NCBI GenBank assembly: GCA_018398575.1
Contig: JAGTXZ010000008.1
Span: 1,054,001-1,118,000 of the forward strand
Direction of reading: 5' to 3'
Origin: Ampelomyces quisqualis
Taxonomy: Eukaryota > Ascomycota > Dothideomycetes > Pleosporales > Phaeosphaeriaceae
DNA: 64,000 nucleotides
Shown in pieces: positions 47,900-58,042 of this stretch. Below the pieces are notes generated by a model. The model saw only the letters and a list, made by a program, of their open reading frames with translations, made no database searches and was not told the DNA's origin. The position numbers were made by a program, and so were the translations under genes. Positions within the stretch are counted from its first letter, which is position 1. Each line of letters begins with the position of its first letter.

Positions 47900-49150
47900 G
47901 TGTTGCTGTTGTCTACAGGCCGCCTTAAAGGCCTATCTGCAGGATTTGTCTTTTTAAACTAATGCTTAATCTTAAAGTTATAAGCAGCTAGCTTTATAGC
48001 CTAGCTAGCCTGTCTCTTAAACAGAGTTAACGTGCCTATAAAGCCGCGTAGGTTGTTATAGTCTGTCTATATTTCTAACTAAACTACTAGCTCCTTAACA
48101 TAGTAACGCTAGTGCTGCACTACTATAATAATAGCAAGGAGCTCTAGGTTGTATGTATAGTAGTTCCTTTCTGCAGGCAAGAGTTTTCTTAACTAGAAGG
48201 CTACAGGGTGCTAGTTCCTATCTGTATAAAGTTGGGAGAAGATGCCTGCTACCCCCTAGATAGAGGTATTAGTTTCTAGCTTAGATAGGAGCGTGTAGTT
48301 ATAGTGCTGCAGGACTAGCGCAGTTGCGAACCTGTCGCAGAGCTAGCGCTTAGCCTTCTCTACTATGTTAGGCTAGTTAAAAGGACCAGACTTCTTCCCT
48401 TAAACTAATCCCTTTAAGAGATTAGTAATTAGGCTAACAATAACAGAAAAACCTTGTATAAAGCGTTAATAGAAGTTTACAAAGCCTAAAAAGACTTAAA
48501 CATCCTTAAAGGACGTTAGCGTAGGCTAATTAATAACTGCGCAAACCTGTTCTAGATCTATTGTAACGCTGTTAAGGCGCACAATAAACCTTAGGAACTT
48601 AACTTAGTTAGTAGCAAAGGTACACTTTTTTAAGTTAACGAAAAGACTGTATTCTCTTAGCTTAGCAAGTACTTTTCTTACTTGTTCCTAATAACCCTTT
48701 CTATTTTAAGAAAAGATTAGGATATTGTTAAGATAGACGACGCAAAAGATATCTAAATACAGGGCTAGAGCTCTGTTAATATACCCCTAGAACGTAGTAG
48801 GCGCGTTAGTTAGCCTAAAGGGCATAACTATATACTTAAAGTAGCTGTATTGCGTGCAAAACGCTGTCTTCTACTTGTTGCCTTGCTGGATCCTAATCTA
48901 GTAATATACGTTCTTGAGATTAAGCTTAGTAAACTTTACTAATCTACAGAGCCAATTAAGGGTTTCTCTAATTAAGGGAAGAGCTAATCTGTTCTTCTTG
49001 GTAACTTAATTAAGGCCTTAATAATCTACGCAAAGGCGTAGCGTTCTATCTTTTTTGGGCACAAACAGGATAGGTGCTCCTGCAGAGCTTGTGCTTTCTT
49101 AGATCTAGCCTAGGCTCTGCGCTGTTGCTAAGTAGTTGCGCAGTACACTT
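47900..49150 (-). pseudogene. Reverse transcriptase and RNase H of element C
   Basis: The RT block reads TQYSYFKYIVMPFRLTNAPT (about 48800-48860, minus). The active site follows in DIFCVVYLNNILIFS, with Y-L-N-N at 48724-48735 instead of Y-L-D-D. The fingers and palm leading to it extend to about 49130, and RNase H lies on the 47930-48400 side. This is typical Gypsy sequence; the two Asp-to-Asn changes abolish catalysis. Confidence 0.92.
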
Positions 49151-49649
49151 AGCTCCTTTAGTAAGAGGTTGTAGAGCAGCCTATATAGAGCTATAGTTCC
49201 TTCTTTTAACTTAATAGCGTAGTTGCCTCTGTAGTGCTGCAGCAGCGCGTTAGTAGCGTTACTGTTTGTAACGTCTTTAAAGTCCTTAAGTTTATTAAGC
49301 TATAATAGGCATTTAGCAGAAGAAGATTGTAGACTGCCTACTAGAACTGCGTACACGCTTAGCTTATTGTAAAGAGATCCTACAAAGGTTTTAGCGTCTT
49401 TAACCCTTATTGTATTAGTGTTAAGCTTATAGCGCTACTGCTTTAACTTGCAGTTAATAACAACGCGTCTCTCTTTTAGGCTTAGTAACCCCAAAATAAC
49501 AGGTTAAGCTGCGTTAGCAATCCTGTATAGGATAGTAGTAAAGGACTTAGTAACGCTCTAGTTGTTCTTTATTGTTAGATAGGCCTAATAAGCGTAGAAG
49601 CTAGGCACTGTGCTTGAGTTGGGTAGACAGATAGTTAGCAGCGCTGCGC

Positions 49650-49800
49650 TGTTAATTTGAGGGAGGTTCTTAAGCAAGGCAACTTTCTTGTTAATTGTGC
49701 TAAGTTCTGCACTATAGTTAATTAGTATTTGTATAGGCTGCGCAGCGCTATTGTTGCGCAGCGTTTTAAGTACTTTAATACAATTCTCTTGTTGTAATAG
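49650..49800 (-). pseudogene. Aspartic protease core of element C
   Basis: The minus strand reads ILINYSAELSTINKKVALL (about 49680-49740), matching retropepsin I-L-I-D-S-G-A-E-L-N-T-I with the catalytic triad D-S/T-G degraded to N-Y-S. It lies between Gag and RT, as expected. Confidence 0.75.
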
Positions 49801-49899
49801 AACTTAGGCTGTTAAGAGGGAAAGTCCTCTTAGGCCTTCTTGTTTTTTGTTTGTATTAAGTTTAAGCTGGTAACAGAAGAGGAGCTATTAAGCCTTAAT

Positions 49900-50960
49900 C
49901 TACACTCTCTAGCCTAATAGCCTATTTTGCTGCAATAGTAGCAGGCGTTAGTTAGCTTTAGGCCTAGGTTTGCTGTACTAGCAACACAATGTTGTAGAGT
50001 TGTTGCGTCTAGTTTAAGCTGCAAAGTTTTTCCTGTACTAGGCGTTCTGTGTGTGCAATAGTATAGCAATAGTATACTACTGCTGCAGCGTAAGTTGTCT
50101 TCTAGCGTTGCAGCGCGTTTAATAAGTTCTCTGCAGGTAGTAGAAAACTTAGTGTAGTTAGAGAGGGCTACTCTAATCTCTAGGCAGAGTTTACTGTACA
50201 AGTGCATTACTAGGTGTTTCTGCTTATAAGAGGGGTTTACCTGATTTTCTAACGTTAATAGATAGGCTGCAAATTTATTTACTATTTGGCTGTCTTTTTA
50301 GACTGCTTTTTAATACTATATAGTAACTTAGAGCTCCCTATTTACAGGGCTCTTAATCTAATTAAGTAGAAAGGACATTATGTTGCGCTACGCTAGCGTT
50401 TTGCTGTTGTCTTCCTGTTCCCTCTGTATCTACATCTATTAAAACGTAGTTTATAGGTACTAAAGGGTAAAGGCAATCTTTTGGTCCTTAAGCTAGAAGG
50501 CTAAGGGATCTAATTAAAAGGTAATAGATAGCCTAGCCTTAAAGTTCTAATACTCCCTAATTCTCTTGCCTTTAAAGACAGGGATTTTCTTAATCTTTGG
50601 CCCGCGCCCTAGTAGCGCTAATAGGTTAAGTTAGGGGCGTTGCGCTAGTAGGGACGTGTCGCGTCTAACTAGGGGGGTTAGTAGATCTAGTTTATTTAGA
50701 GCGCCTAAGGGCTGTTCAGGAGGTAAGAGAGGCTGTTTACCTGCTAATAATTGCTCCTATTAGCGTACTTCCTTCTCTAGAGTCTAGATCTTAGCTTGCT
50801 CCTTAAGCTCTTAGCGCTAGCGCTTTAGCTGCGCTAAGCGTTTGCCTAGGCTAAGTATTAATTCCTTATTAGAGGTGTTTTCTCTTAATAGGTTGGCTAG
50901 TAGGCTTAGGGGCAGATCCTAATCTATTGTTATTAGGTAACCAGGCTGCTATCCTTTTGC
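49900..50960 (-). pseudogene. Gag of element C with zinc knuckle
   Basis: The capsid-like part reads IPVFKGKRIREY then KDQKIAFTL (about 50450-50600, minus). The segment 50207-49914 is free of stops for 97 codons and ends in C-Y-Y-C-S-K-I-G-Y, a zinc knuckle (C-X2-C-X4-H) whose His is replaced by Tyr (CAC to TAC). It begins close to the 5' LTR (50980). Confidence 0.85.
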
Positions 50961-50979
50961 AAGGTAAAGGAATTAAAAC

Positions 50980-51261
50980 TGTAAGAGGTTTGTATAGCAG
51001 CAAAGTCACAAGATAACAATAGCTGTACAGGTAGAAGTAAGTTAATTCCTGTTCTGCAATTTTAGTACAGAACCCCTCTTTTGTAGATACAACTAGACAC
51101 GTATCCTTACAACAGAAATATACTAGGCCTGCGCTGGCGTAGCGCTGTTAAGGCGCTAGAGTAGCTATACGCGTTCTACGCGTAAAGACGCTAGAGTAGC
51201 GTTGTTGTAGCGCAGGCGCGTCGCTGCGCAGCTAACGGCTTTACGCTGTAACATCCTTACA
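50980..51261 (-). repeat. 5' LTR of element C
   Basis: It is 282 bp, TGTAAGAGG to CCTTACA, followed by ATTAG, identical to the 5 bp before the 3' LTR at 44359. Confidence 0.95.
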
Positions 51262-51425
51262 ATTAGCTAACTGTTTTGCAGATACACATAATACCTATTC
51301 CTGTCTCTTCTAGAGCTTATTTCCTAGCCTATTAGGTTGTTTGCTTACAGGCTGCAAGAGCTTTTGCCTGCAGCCAATTTAATATTAAGTTTAGATTCTA
51401 TTTAAACGTATCTAAGAAGTGTGCT
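51262..51425 (-). mobile_element. Truncated B-family element D, right piece
   Basis: The sequence continues that of 44358, matching B 17043-17200. It includes the start of the convergent accessory ORF (plus strand, from ATA at 51291 where B has ATG) and keeps the Cys missing from B. Similarity stops near 51425; this is a deletion or recombination junction with the host island. Confidence 0.85.
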
Positions 51426-52181
51426 CAAGTTATAGTAATACCTAGTTAAGCTCTTTATAAGCTGCTAAACCTTTTAGTTCTACTTATTATAAATGCAAAA
51501 TGCTTGTTACAAATAATACAGGCTGCATAACACTTTTGCCTAGATGATTTTCCTTGCTTACTAACTAACGATCAGACTTTTCACCCTTGGCCAATTACCT
51601 GGCATGTAATGGAGAACAAAGAAATCTATGACTTTCGGGAGGTTATTATCATTGACAAGTAGTTGGTCGTTATCGATCCAACGTATGACCTGCCTTGACA
51701 CTTCCACCACACTAAATTCGTCTGTGTACCGTATGCCTATCGGCCGTCTCCGAGCTTGGAAGCATAACACTTAGGCACGTCAGCTAGCACAGGAGATGCG
51801 GTGGAATCTACACCCTAACTCTACTTGCCCTCAATCCGCAAATCTTCTCGAGTCACGGCAAGAAAGGTGCAGGAACCATGGTTTCAACGATAGACTCCAT
51901 CACAACCCTGAATCCGCAGCAAGCTCTGCGTGATTTCAGCCAATTATCCGGTCCATTTATGCCTCTACAGCTATCAAATCAAGGCCGATGCAACAAGAGA
52001 CGCTGACCTGCGTCTATGCAATAGGCGACTCCAACTCCAAACTCTATACAACTAGAGACTGTAAAGCTCATGCAAGAGGTGACTGTAAAGATCATGCAAC
52101 TGGTGAGAATGAAGCTCACGTAATAGAGTGGTCAGGCTCGTGGAACAGGCGATTCAGGTAAAAGCAGGCAAGCCGATCTAA
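51426..52181. other. Transition into unmutated host DNA, no confirmed gene
   Basis: The first 120 bp are TA-rich. From about 51550 base composition becomes balanced and CA dinucleotides return, marking the start of the host island. A minus-strand open stretch (51561-51770, 69 codons, no ATG) reads naturally and could be an exon or gene remnant, but I recognise no domain. The rest, downstream of the synthase gene, is its likely 3' region. Confidence 0.4.
52057..52151. repeat. Minisatellite, about 24-bp unit, 4 imperfect copies
   Basis: Units start GACTGTAAAGCTCATGC (52057), GACTGTAAAGATCATGC (52081), GAGAATGAAGCTCACG (52105) and GGTCAGGCTCGTGG (about 52129). It lies 30 bp downstream of the synthase stop codon, so it could be transcribed in the 3' UTR. 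Confidence 0.75.
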
Positions 52182-53588
52182 TCAAGCTAATATCCGGGCT
52201 ATGTAATCTAGTGTATCGTTCGAATTCGTTGCCGTATTCATGTAGGTCTGGAGTGACAATGCTGCTTCGATTTCATCAGAGTCTGGAACAGGACGTTTCT
52301 GATAGTTCATGGGTACGTCGGAGATGGAATGGGGAATGAACGGCGTTTCGTCCATGGTGATAGGTGTCGTGCCCTCGCGAACGGCCAAGCCAGCGACGTC
52401 ACCGTCGATTATCCACAGCCCCAAGACTGGGAAGTGAGACTTTCCCTCCAGGTCCTTGAATACTGGGGGTAATGCAAGCTCCTGTACGATGTATCCTTCC
52501 TTGCCATAATAGCCGGCATCAACGTGCTGTAACACCTTGTCATCAATTTGTAACGATATGTCATCCCCATGACGAGAGAGCATTGGTTTCCTGGCGTATT
52601 TTGTCAGTGAGGCGGGCCGTTCGTTTTCGAAAAAGGTGGGCAGCAGCCATATGGAACGCGGATCATCTTTGAACAATTCCCACAGGATGACAAAGATGGC
52701 CTTGTTGCTCCATAGCATCTTGTAGGGTGGCTCAATCCAGACAGTCCCACCGATGTATTCACCGGCCTCGTTGTGCTGGCCAATGTTTTCCATATCTTTG
52801 AAGACAGCCTCCCCAAACGGTTCCTCGATAATAAATTCCCATGCATACAGCTTGAACACGACGTCGATATGTTCGCCGGCCTGATCGTAGAAACGGCCAT
52901 CGGTGCGAGATTTGCCAATTTCATCCATAAACAATACTTTAGTGCGCCATCCGGCTTGTTGGCATGTATCCATCAGGAGTTTAGTGTTCATGGTCTCCTC
53001 TTCCCACTCCGCACCTCTGGCGATGGCGAAATGAACGACAATCCCAGATTTTCCCAGATTCTGCTCAATCAAGGCAAGGTTCCTCTTCCATGCGTCGATA
53101 AGTTTCTCGGTTATGGAATTGAACTGATCGTTTCCATGGCCTGTCTGTTCGAGCCAGAGCCACTGTAATGACGCAGCTTCAACCACTGATATGGGAGTAT
53201 CCGGATTAAACTCGTAGAATTTCGGCGTACGCAGCCTCGGGTCCGGGTGATCGACGCCGCCGAAGCAGACATCGAACCTTGCATATACGCTGCCCCAGGC
53301 GGGCTCGCGGCCCCACGACTGTTTGATTTGCTGCAGAGCGAAAGCTGGTATGGCCATTTTCTCGGTGACCAATTCCGTGTGCTCCATGAGGTAGTCGGCA
53401 GCCTCGCAACACATGTCAAACACGTCTTTTCCAGCTTTTTTAAGTAGTTCGATTTCATCTATGGTGAATGAATAGTATCGGTCGTCTGGCCAGTACTCAT
53501 CCGATGCTGATCCTTCCCAATATGTGAGACCCTGACTCTGCAACAGCCGCGTCAAATGAGGTCGCTTCTCCGTGATCATGCGCCGCAT
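52182..53588 (-). CDS. Glutathionylspermidine synthase-like ATP-grasp protein (YgiC/YjfC type)
   Basis: An intact, intronless 468-codon gene. The family (GSP_synth) has the C-terminal ATP-grasp ligase fold of bacterial glutathionylspermidine synthase; stand-alone members such as YgiC/YjfC have the fold, but their substrate is unsettled, so ligase activity here is inference. Seen: RFDVCFGG at 104-111, FYEFNPDTPISVVEA at 124-138, VFKLYAWEF at 244-252, WIEPPYKMLWSNKAI at 284-298, LLPTFFE at 315-321, RKPMLSRHGDDIS at 333-345, GKEGYIVQE at 362-370 and LWIIDGDVAGLAVREG at 391-406, covering the conserved stretches of the fold from end to end. It is longer than bacterial stand-alone members (about 390 residues), with a variable C-terminal 40 residues. 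The start is the first in-frame ATG; Met4 is an alternative. No RIP signature. It is the only clear functional gene here. A bacterial origin is plausible (inference). Confidence 0.95.
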   Translation of the reverse strand: MRRMITEKRPHLTRLLQSQGLTYWEGSASDEYWPDDRYYSFTIDEIELLKKAGKDVFDMCCEAADYLMEHTELVTEKMAIPAFALQQIKQSWGREPAWGSVYARFDVCFGGVDHPDPRLRTPKFYEFNPDTPISVVEAASLQWLWLEQTGHGNDQFNSITEKLIDAWKRNLALIEQNLGKSGIVVHFAIARGAEWEEETMNTKLLMDTCQQAGWRTKVLFMDEIGKSRTDGRFYDQAGEHIDVVFKLYAWEFIIEEPFGEAVFKDMENIGQHNEAGEYIGGTVWIEPPYKMLWSNKAIFVILWELFKDDPRSIWLLPTFFENERPASLTKYARKPMLSRHGDDISLQIDDKVLQHVDAGYYGKEGYIVQELALPPVFKDLEGKSHFPVLGLWIIDGDVAGLAVREGTTPITMDETPFIPHSISDVPMNYQKRPVPDSDEIEAALSLQTYMNTATNSNDTLDYIARILA

Positions 53589-53996
53589 TTTCGCGCCGTA
53601 GATGTGTTGATGGTGGGATCCCTTGGACGAGGGCCAGCTCGCATATACACGCTTTACCAGGTTTATGAGATCTGATGTTGTAAGCAGTGACCGCCTGAAT
53701 TATAACCTGTGCGGATGTTCTACTCGGTTATACCGACCAGGGCAAGGAGAATATAGGGGTCTGTTCGGTGCCAGGCAGGGGGACGTTTCAACCGGCCAAA
53801 CGCTAATAGTCTTTCTAGGCCGCCTGTAGTAATTTGTAAGCAACTAAGGACACGTTGCATCTCTAATTGGCTGAGTTAGTGCCTGCCTGCGACTATATCA
53901 ATGTAATTATTTTTAAAGCTTACACAACTGTTACTCAAGCTTTTGAACTAGGTGTAGATTGCTATACAAGCTAAACACATAGTGTTACACAGAGAA

Positions 53997-54060
53997 GCAT
54001 TTCAAAAGTCAGGTCCCCCTCTGGTTAACGCACAGGCCAAATACATGGGTATATCGGCCC
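53997..54060 (+). repeat. Direct repeat, copy 1 (partner 55033-55107)
   Basis: It starts GCATTTCAAAAGTC, contains AACGCACAG and ATACATGGGTATA and ends GGCCC. All these blocks recur in the same order at 55033-55107. Confidence 0.85.
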
Positions 54061-54082
54061 GATAGCTGTCGATCTCAATCTT

Positions 54083-54191
54083 AATCGTGACACTGATCGT
54101 GGTGTTGATCGTGATAGATATTGATACTGATCGTGGTGTTGATTGTGATAGATCGTGATATTGATCGTGATATGGATTCTGATTGATTGTG
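54083..54191. repeat. Minisatellite built on GATCGTG / TGATCGTGA
   Basis: Degenerate units of TGATCGTGGTGT, TGATCGTGATAGA and similar recur about every 9-15 bp. It is not RIP-like and gives a spurious open frame on the minus strand. Confidence 0.8.
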
Positions 54192-54541
54192 TGGCCGGTT
54201 GAGACGTCCCCTTCTACTTGGGCCTACTGGTTTTTGGCTTGTCGCGTGCAATAACGACAACGTCACTGGTAGGGCCTAAGGAGCGGGTTTTCGCAAGACC
54301 GGGGATGTCACAGTACAGCTGTTCGGAACTCCTGCAGAAAGCAATTGGCAATTTGCGCACAAGCCGGGATCTTCTTCTGTAGTTTTCAAGCTAAGCTTTT
54401 AGAACGCACCGTAACATATTTAAATAAGGGACCAAGGACTCGCACCAGGCCGTCCTTTCTGCGTCCCTGTCAGTTTGCCTTCAAAGATAATTATACGACC
54501 TCAATCCACATACTATTGCAACCCAACGTCTACCCTCAATC

Positions 54542-54922
54542 ATGCGCAACCCAATCGCTCTTCTTGCGTCACAGATAGCCTCCGCAGCTTTTGTCACCAG
54601 CCTGCCTAATGCATTGGTGTGCGTTGACCAGTCCTCAGTTGTTGTCGATAAACAGCTTTGCGACAGCAGCCAACCAGAGAAGACCTTCTTTATATTGATA
54701 GAAGACGTTAAGCCAGGCTCTGTCACAGTCTCGCCCTACGCCAGGAGAATTGATAGCGCCAAGAAGATTAGCCAAGAAGATCTCGAAGTTGGTGGGTTGG
54801 GAAGAAGAAGTAATTGCGGCAACGGCGGTGACAGCGGTGACGGCGGTCACAAGAGGAAATGGTGGGAATGGATCCTCCTCATTCTTAGCTTCGGCGGCTC
54901 CTCCGGCGGCTCCGGCGGCTAG
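54542..54922 (+). CDS. Small protein with signal-like N-terminus and Gly-rich C-terminus
   Basis: This is a 126-codon ORF in unmutated DNA with a normal ATG. Residues 1-25 are hydrophobic after MRN (PIALLASQIASAAFVTSL), suggesting a signal peptide or membrane anchor. The middle has two Cys (about 27 and 40) and acidic and Ser residues. The C-terminal third is Gly-rich and includes GGLGRRSNCGNGGDSGDGG, a basic-aromatic patch HKRKWWEWILLILSF that could be membrane-seeking, and a GGSSGGSGG end. It is divergent from the synthase. Bacterial ygiC is commonly next to ygiB, a small exported protein with a Gly/Ser-rich end; a relation is possible but unproven. It could be a non-coding artefact. Confidence 0.5.
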   Translation: MRNPIALLASQIASAAFVTSLPNALVCVDQSSVVVDKQLCDSSQPEKTFFILIEDVKPGSVTVSPYARRIDSAKKISQEDLEVGGLGRRSNCGNGGDSGDGGHKRKWWEWILLILSFGGSSGGSGG

Positions 54923-55032
54923 AAGTTTTAGGGTCTGTTTAGCGGGGAGACGTTGGGAGAAGTTACTGCCTACTCCTACATCGGTTATTGCCGGGAGACG
55001 TTGCGCCGCACCCCTATAAAAAGTACGGAGGA

Positions 55033-55107
55033 GCATTTCAAAAGTCTGTTCTCCCCTCTAGTCAACGCACAGAGCAGATACATGGGTAGATACATGGGTA
55101 TAGGCCC
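55033..55107 (+). repeat. Direct repeat, copy 2 (partner 53997-54060)
   Basis: It has the same blocks as copy 1, with a 12-bp internal duplication (AGATACATGGGT twice, about 55076-55099). The two copies lie 1,036 bp apart and enclose the minisatellite and the small ORF. Confidence 0.85.
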
Positions 55108-55179
55108 AAATGAAGACCCGAATAATGAATCAAATATTCTTATGCAACGTCCCCTCTCCTCTATTCACTCCTCTTTGTT

Positions 55180-55900
55180 TAATACTTTAAGGCCTGTTTT
55201 TAACCCTGCTACCTAGGCCTTGATTATAGCCTACAGGGCTAATAAGAAGTTAAGTAAAAAGATTACTAGTATTACTAGTGCTTAGAAGCGTACAATTAAT
55301 TTAATATACGCTAGAGTAATTAAGAGAGACTTTAATTCTAGTATAAGGCCTCTAAGTTAGAGAATAAACACGTAAAAGACGTACTAAGATCTAAGAGGCT
55401 ATCTAAATAACAAGAGGCCTTTAAAAAGGTTGTAAACCTTGTAAAAAGAGATAGATATAGCTAAAAGAAAACCTATAACAATATTACTAGTAATCTTAGT
55501 TAAAATAGGCTAAATATCTTAGCTTCTATAGTCTGGAAAGTACTTAGAAAAGCAAGATTTAAGAAGACAAAGCTAGTAAGGAAACCTAGATTAATAAAGA
55601 AGATAAGAGAAGAAAGGCTTACTATTACAAACCTAAGAAGATAGGCACTGTAAGGCTATATAGGAAAGTAATAATAGAAATTACTTAGAAAGGTTAACAA
55701 AAAGGTTAGTATATAAAGACTAATAGATAGCGCTACTCTATAAGGCACGTAATTCTATAGTCTTAGCAGAAAGCTACTATAGGATAAATTACTTGTATTC
55801 TACAATATTCTAAAGAATCTTATAGTATACTATATATAGGATAATATTAGAAAATATAAGATATGCTAGGTAATTAGCTAAGGGTAAAATGTTTAAATAT
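55180..55900 (+). pseudogene. Tc1/mariner-like transposase relic
   Basis: Plus-strand frames contain NILASIVWKVLRKARFKKTK (about 55505-55565), then LVRKPRLIKKIREERL. This corresponds to the helix-turn-helix and linker region of fungal Tc1-like transposases (pattern S-x-S-T-V-W-R-I-L-K-K-A-G-F-R-K-T-K-P). An N-terminal part (about 55190-55480) precedes it in another frame. The catalytic region after 55650 is too degraded to assign. RIP-inactivated. Confidence 0.6.
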
Positions 55901-55959
55901 TAATTAGTAAATAGAGAAAATTAACAAAGTAATTAGGACTAATAGAGAATATTAAGTAA

Positions 55960-56560
55960 AAATCTACCTTTATTTATATTTAGTAATATTATAAATTTAT
56001 AATTAGTAATACTCTATATTTATTTTTAGTTATAATTTATATTTATTTTTAGTTTTAATATATATTTATTTTTTGTTATAATTTAAATTTATTTTTGGTT
56101 ATACTTAATCTCTCTATTTAGTTATACTTTATATTTATATTTAATGATACTAAATAGTTTAATAAACTATAAGTCTTAGAAATATATATACTTAAGTATA
56201 ATATATAAATAAAATATATATAATTTAAGTAAAGTTCTAAAGTTAATCTATATAAAGAAAAGAACTAAAAGAATTACTAAAGTACCTATACTTAGTTATA
56301 TTATATAATTTTATATTATTCTAAAACTAGTCTATATTTATACAGAATAAGTCTAAATTCTTTTAGAATAAGTTTATATTCTTTTAGAATAAGTTAATAT
56401 TCTTTTAAAGTAAGTCTATATTCTTTTTAGATAAGTCTATACTCTTTTAGAAGTTTTAAAAAGGTTATATTCCTTTAGAATTTTGAAAAAGTTAACATTT
56501 ATCTAGAATTAGGTTATATTCTTCTAGAATACGTCAATATTATTACTTTTAAATAAGATT
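55960..56560. repeat. AT-rich short-period tandem repeats
   Basis: From about 55970 to 56130, TTTATATTTATTTTTAGTTA-like units recur every 25-35 bp. From about 56330 to 56530, units of TATATTCTTTTAGAATAAGT recur about every 26-27 bp with decay. No coding content is seen, nor in 56560-57300, which is plain TA-rich sequence. Confidence 0.65.
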
Positions 56561-57302
56561 TTTTAGTTAGTTTTAAAGATAAAATTTGGATTAGTTTAGT
56601 TAACTTACGCCTTTATTAGAGCAGTCTACTAGTAGATAGTACTTAGTACGCTAACTAGATAATTTATAAAAGTTACTCTACTTCTTATTTTTTTCTTTTT
56701 TTTCTACTATTAGTATCTAGATAGCTATTTAATAGTTTTAATAGAGTTACTAGATCTAGTAGAATAGCTATTTCTTATTTTATTATAATAGCTACTTTTA
56801 GGCTAGTAAATAAATTCTCTCTACTTTTAAATCTAGTAGTGTTAAGACTTAATAATCTATTATAGTATTATAGGCCTATATAGCTACTTTCCAATAGTCT
56901 AAAGATTACTTAATTTAGACTAGTATTAATAAAGTTCTAAGAGGACCTATCTTCTAATTTAGTAGTATATTACTAAATACTAATCTAAATTAAGTAATTT
57001 ATAGGTTATTAAATAGCTAAATATAAAGTCTATAATTAAGTAAAGTATCTTATTACGCTAATATATAAATAGCTAGAGCTAGAATTTAATAAAAGTAGAT
57101 ACTACTCTAATTCTAACCTATCTAGTACTATAGCCTACTTTTTATTATATTATAATAGCTACTTTTATTATACTAGAATAGCTCCTTTTTATTCTATTAT
57201 AATAGATAACTATTTAGTACTAGACTCTAGAGTATTATTTAATACTAGTGTACTTAAAAAGAATAAAACTTAAGTTATATACTCTATTTAATAATAGCTA
57301 GA

Positions 57303-57455
<153 letters not shown>

Positions 57456-57580
57456 AATATATATATAATCTATAATCTATACATATTATATACGTATATA
57501 CGTGATATATAGGTATATACGTATTATATAGGTATATATGTATAACGTACATATATACGTATTACGTACGTATACTTACA
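57456..57580. repeat. Alternating TA/CG palindromic tract
   Basis: This stretch is dominated by TATACGTATA-, TATATAGGTATATACG- and ACGTACGTA-like palindromes that could form cruciforms. It holds no gene. From 57580 to 58042 the sequence is TA-rich without recognised content. Confidence 0.7.
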
Positions 57581-58042
57581 ACTTTAAGGTCTAAGCTTTT
57601 AGACGAAAAAAGCGCGTATAGATAGAAAATAATAAATCTGTACAACTACTACAAGAGCTACAGAACAGATTAATTCTCTTAAGTAAAAGAAAGAGGTAGA
57701 GGTAGAATAGACAGTTACTTTGTAAAAATTACAGGTTGTATAGGGCTGCTGCGCGAGAGTTAGACTTAGGCTGTTAAGAAGTAGATAAAGGATTTCTTAG
57801 TATATAGACAATAGTAATAAGCTCTTATAAATTAGAATAGTTAACTTAGTATTTATACTTTTATATAGCTTTCTCTAGTACTAGGATTAATCTATACTAC
57901 TTAGTTACCTTTCTTGCGCTTTAAGCAGTTTACATCTTATTAACTCAAAAACTTCTTCTTTATTATTAAGTAGTTTGCCTCTTAATAAGCTAAGAAACTT
58001 CTTCTATCTATTAACCTTACTTACTCTTAAGAACTAACTATA

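Larger units (their letters stand above)
44359..51261 (-). mobile_element. LTR retrotransposon C (Ty3/Gypsy chromovirus), full length, lightly RIP-mutated
   Basis: This is a 6,903-bp element with 282-bp LTRs (TGTAAG to CTTACA) and a perfect ATTAG duplication (44354-44358 and 51262-51266), nested in element D. Gag, protease, RT, RNase H, integrase and chromodomain read on the minus strand. A purine-rich tract (minus AGAAGAAAGAGAATAAT, 44641-44657) abuts the 3' LTR at 44359-44640. C keeps more GC than the other elements and most of its stops are TAG, so it is the least degraded retrotransposon here. The convergent accessory ORF is well preserved. Confidence 0.95.
53589..54541. promoter_or_regulatory. 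Divergent intergenic region between synthase and small ORF
   Basis: This 953-bp region separates two divergently read genes and would hold both promoters. The half near the synthase is GC-balanced; 53830-53990 is more AT-rich. It contains one copy of a direct repeat (53997-54060) and a GATCGTG minisatellite. I see no defined promoter element. Open stretches at 53623-53829 and 54081-54266 are not supported as genes; the latter is the minisatellite translated. Confidence 0.45.

Noticed and set aside
52472..53458. Several open stretches on both strands across the synthase gene
   Set aside because: All overlap the intact 468-codon gene in other frames and show no motifs.
54481..55036. Minus-strand and alternative-frame stretches over the small ORF
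   Set aside because: They are Gly/Ala-rich shadows of the repetitive 3' part; the plus frame 54542-54922 has the better start and signal-like N-terminus, though the choice is not certain.
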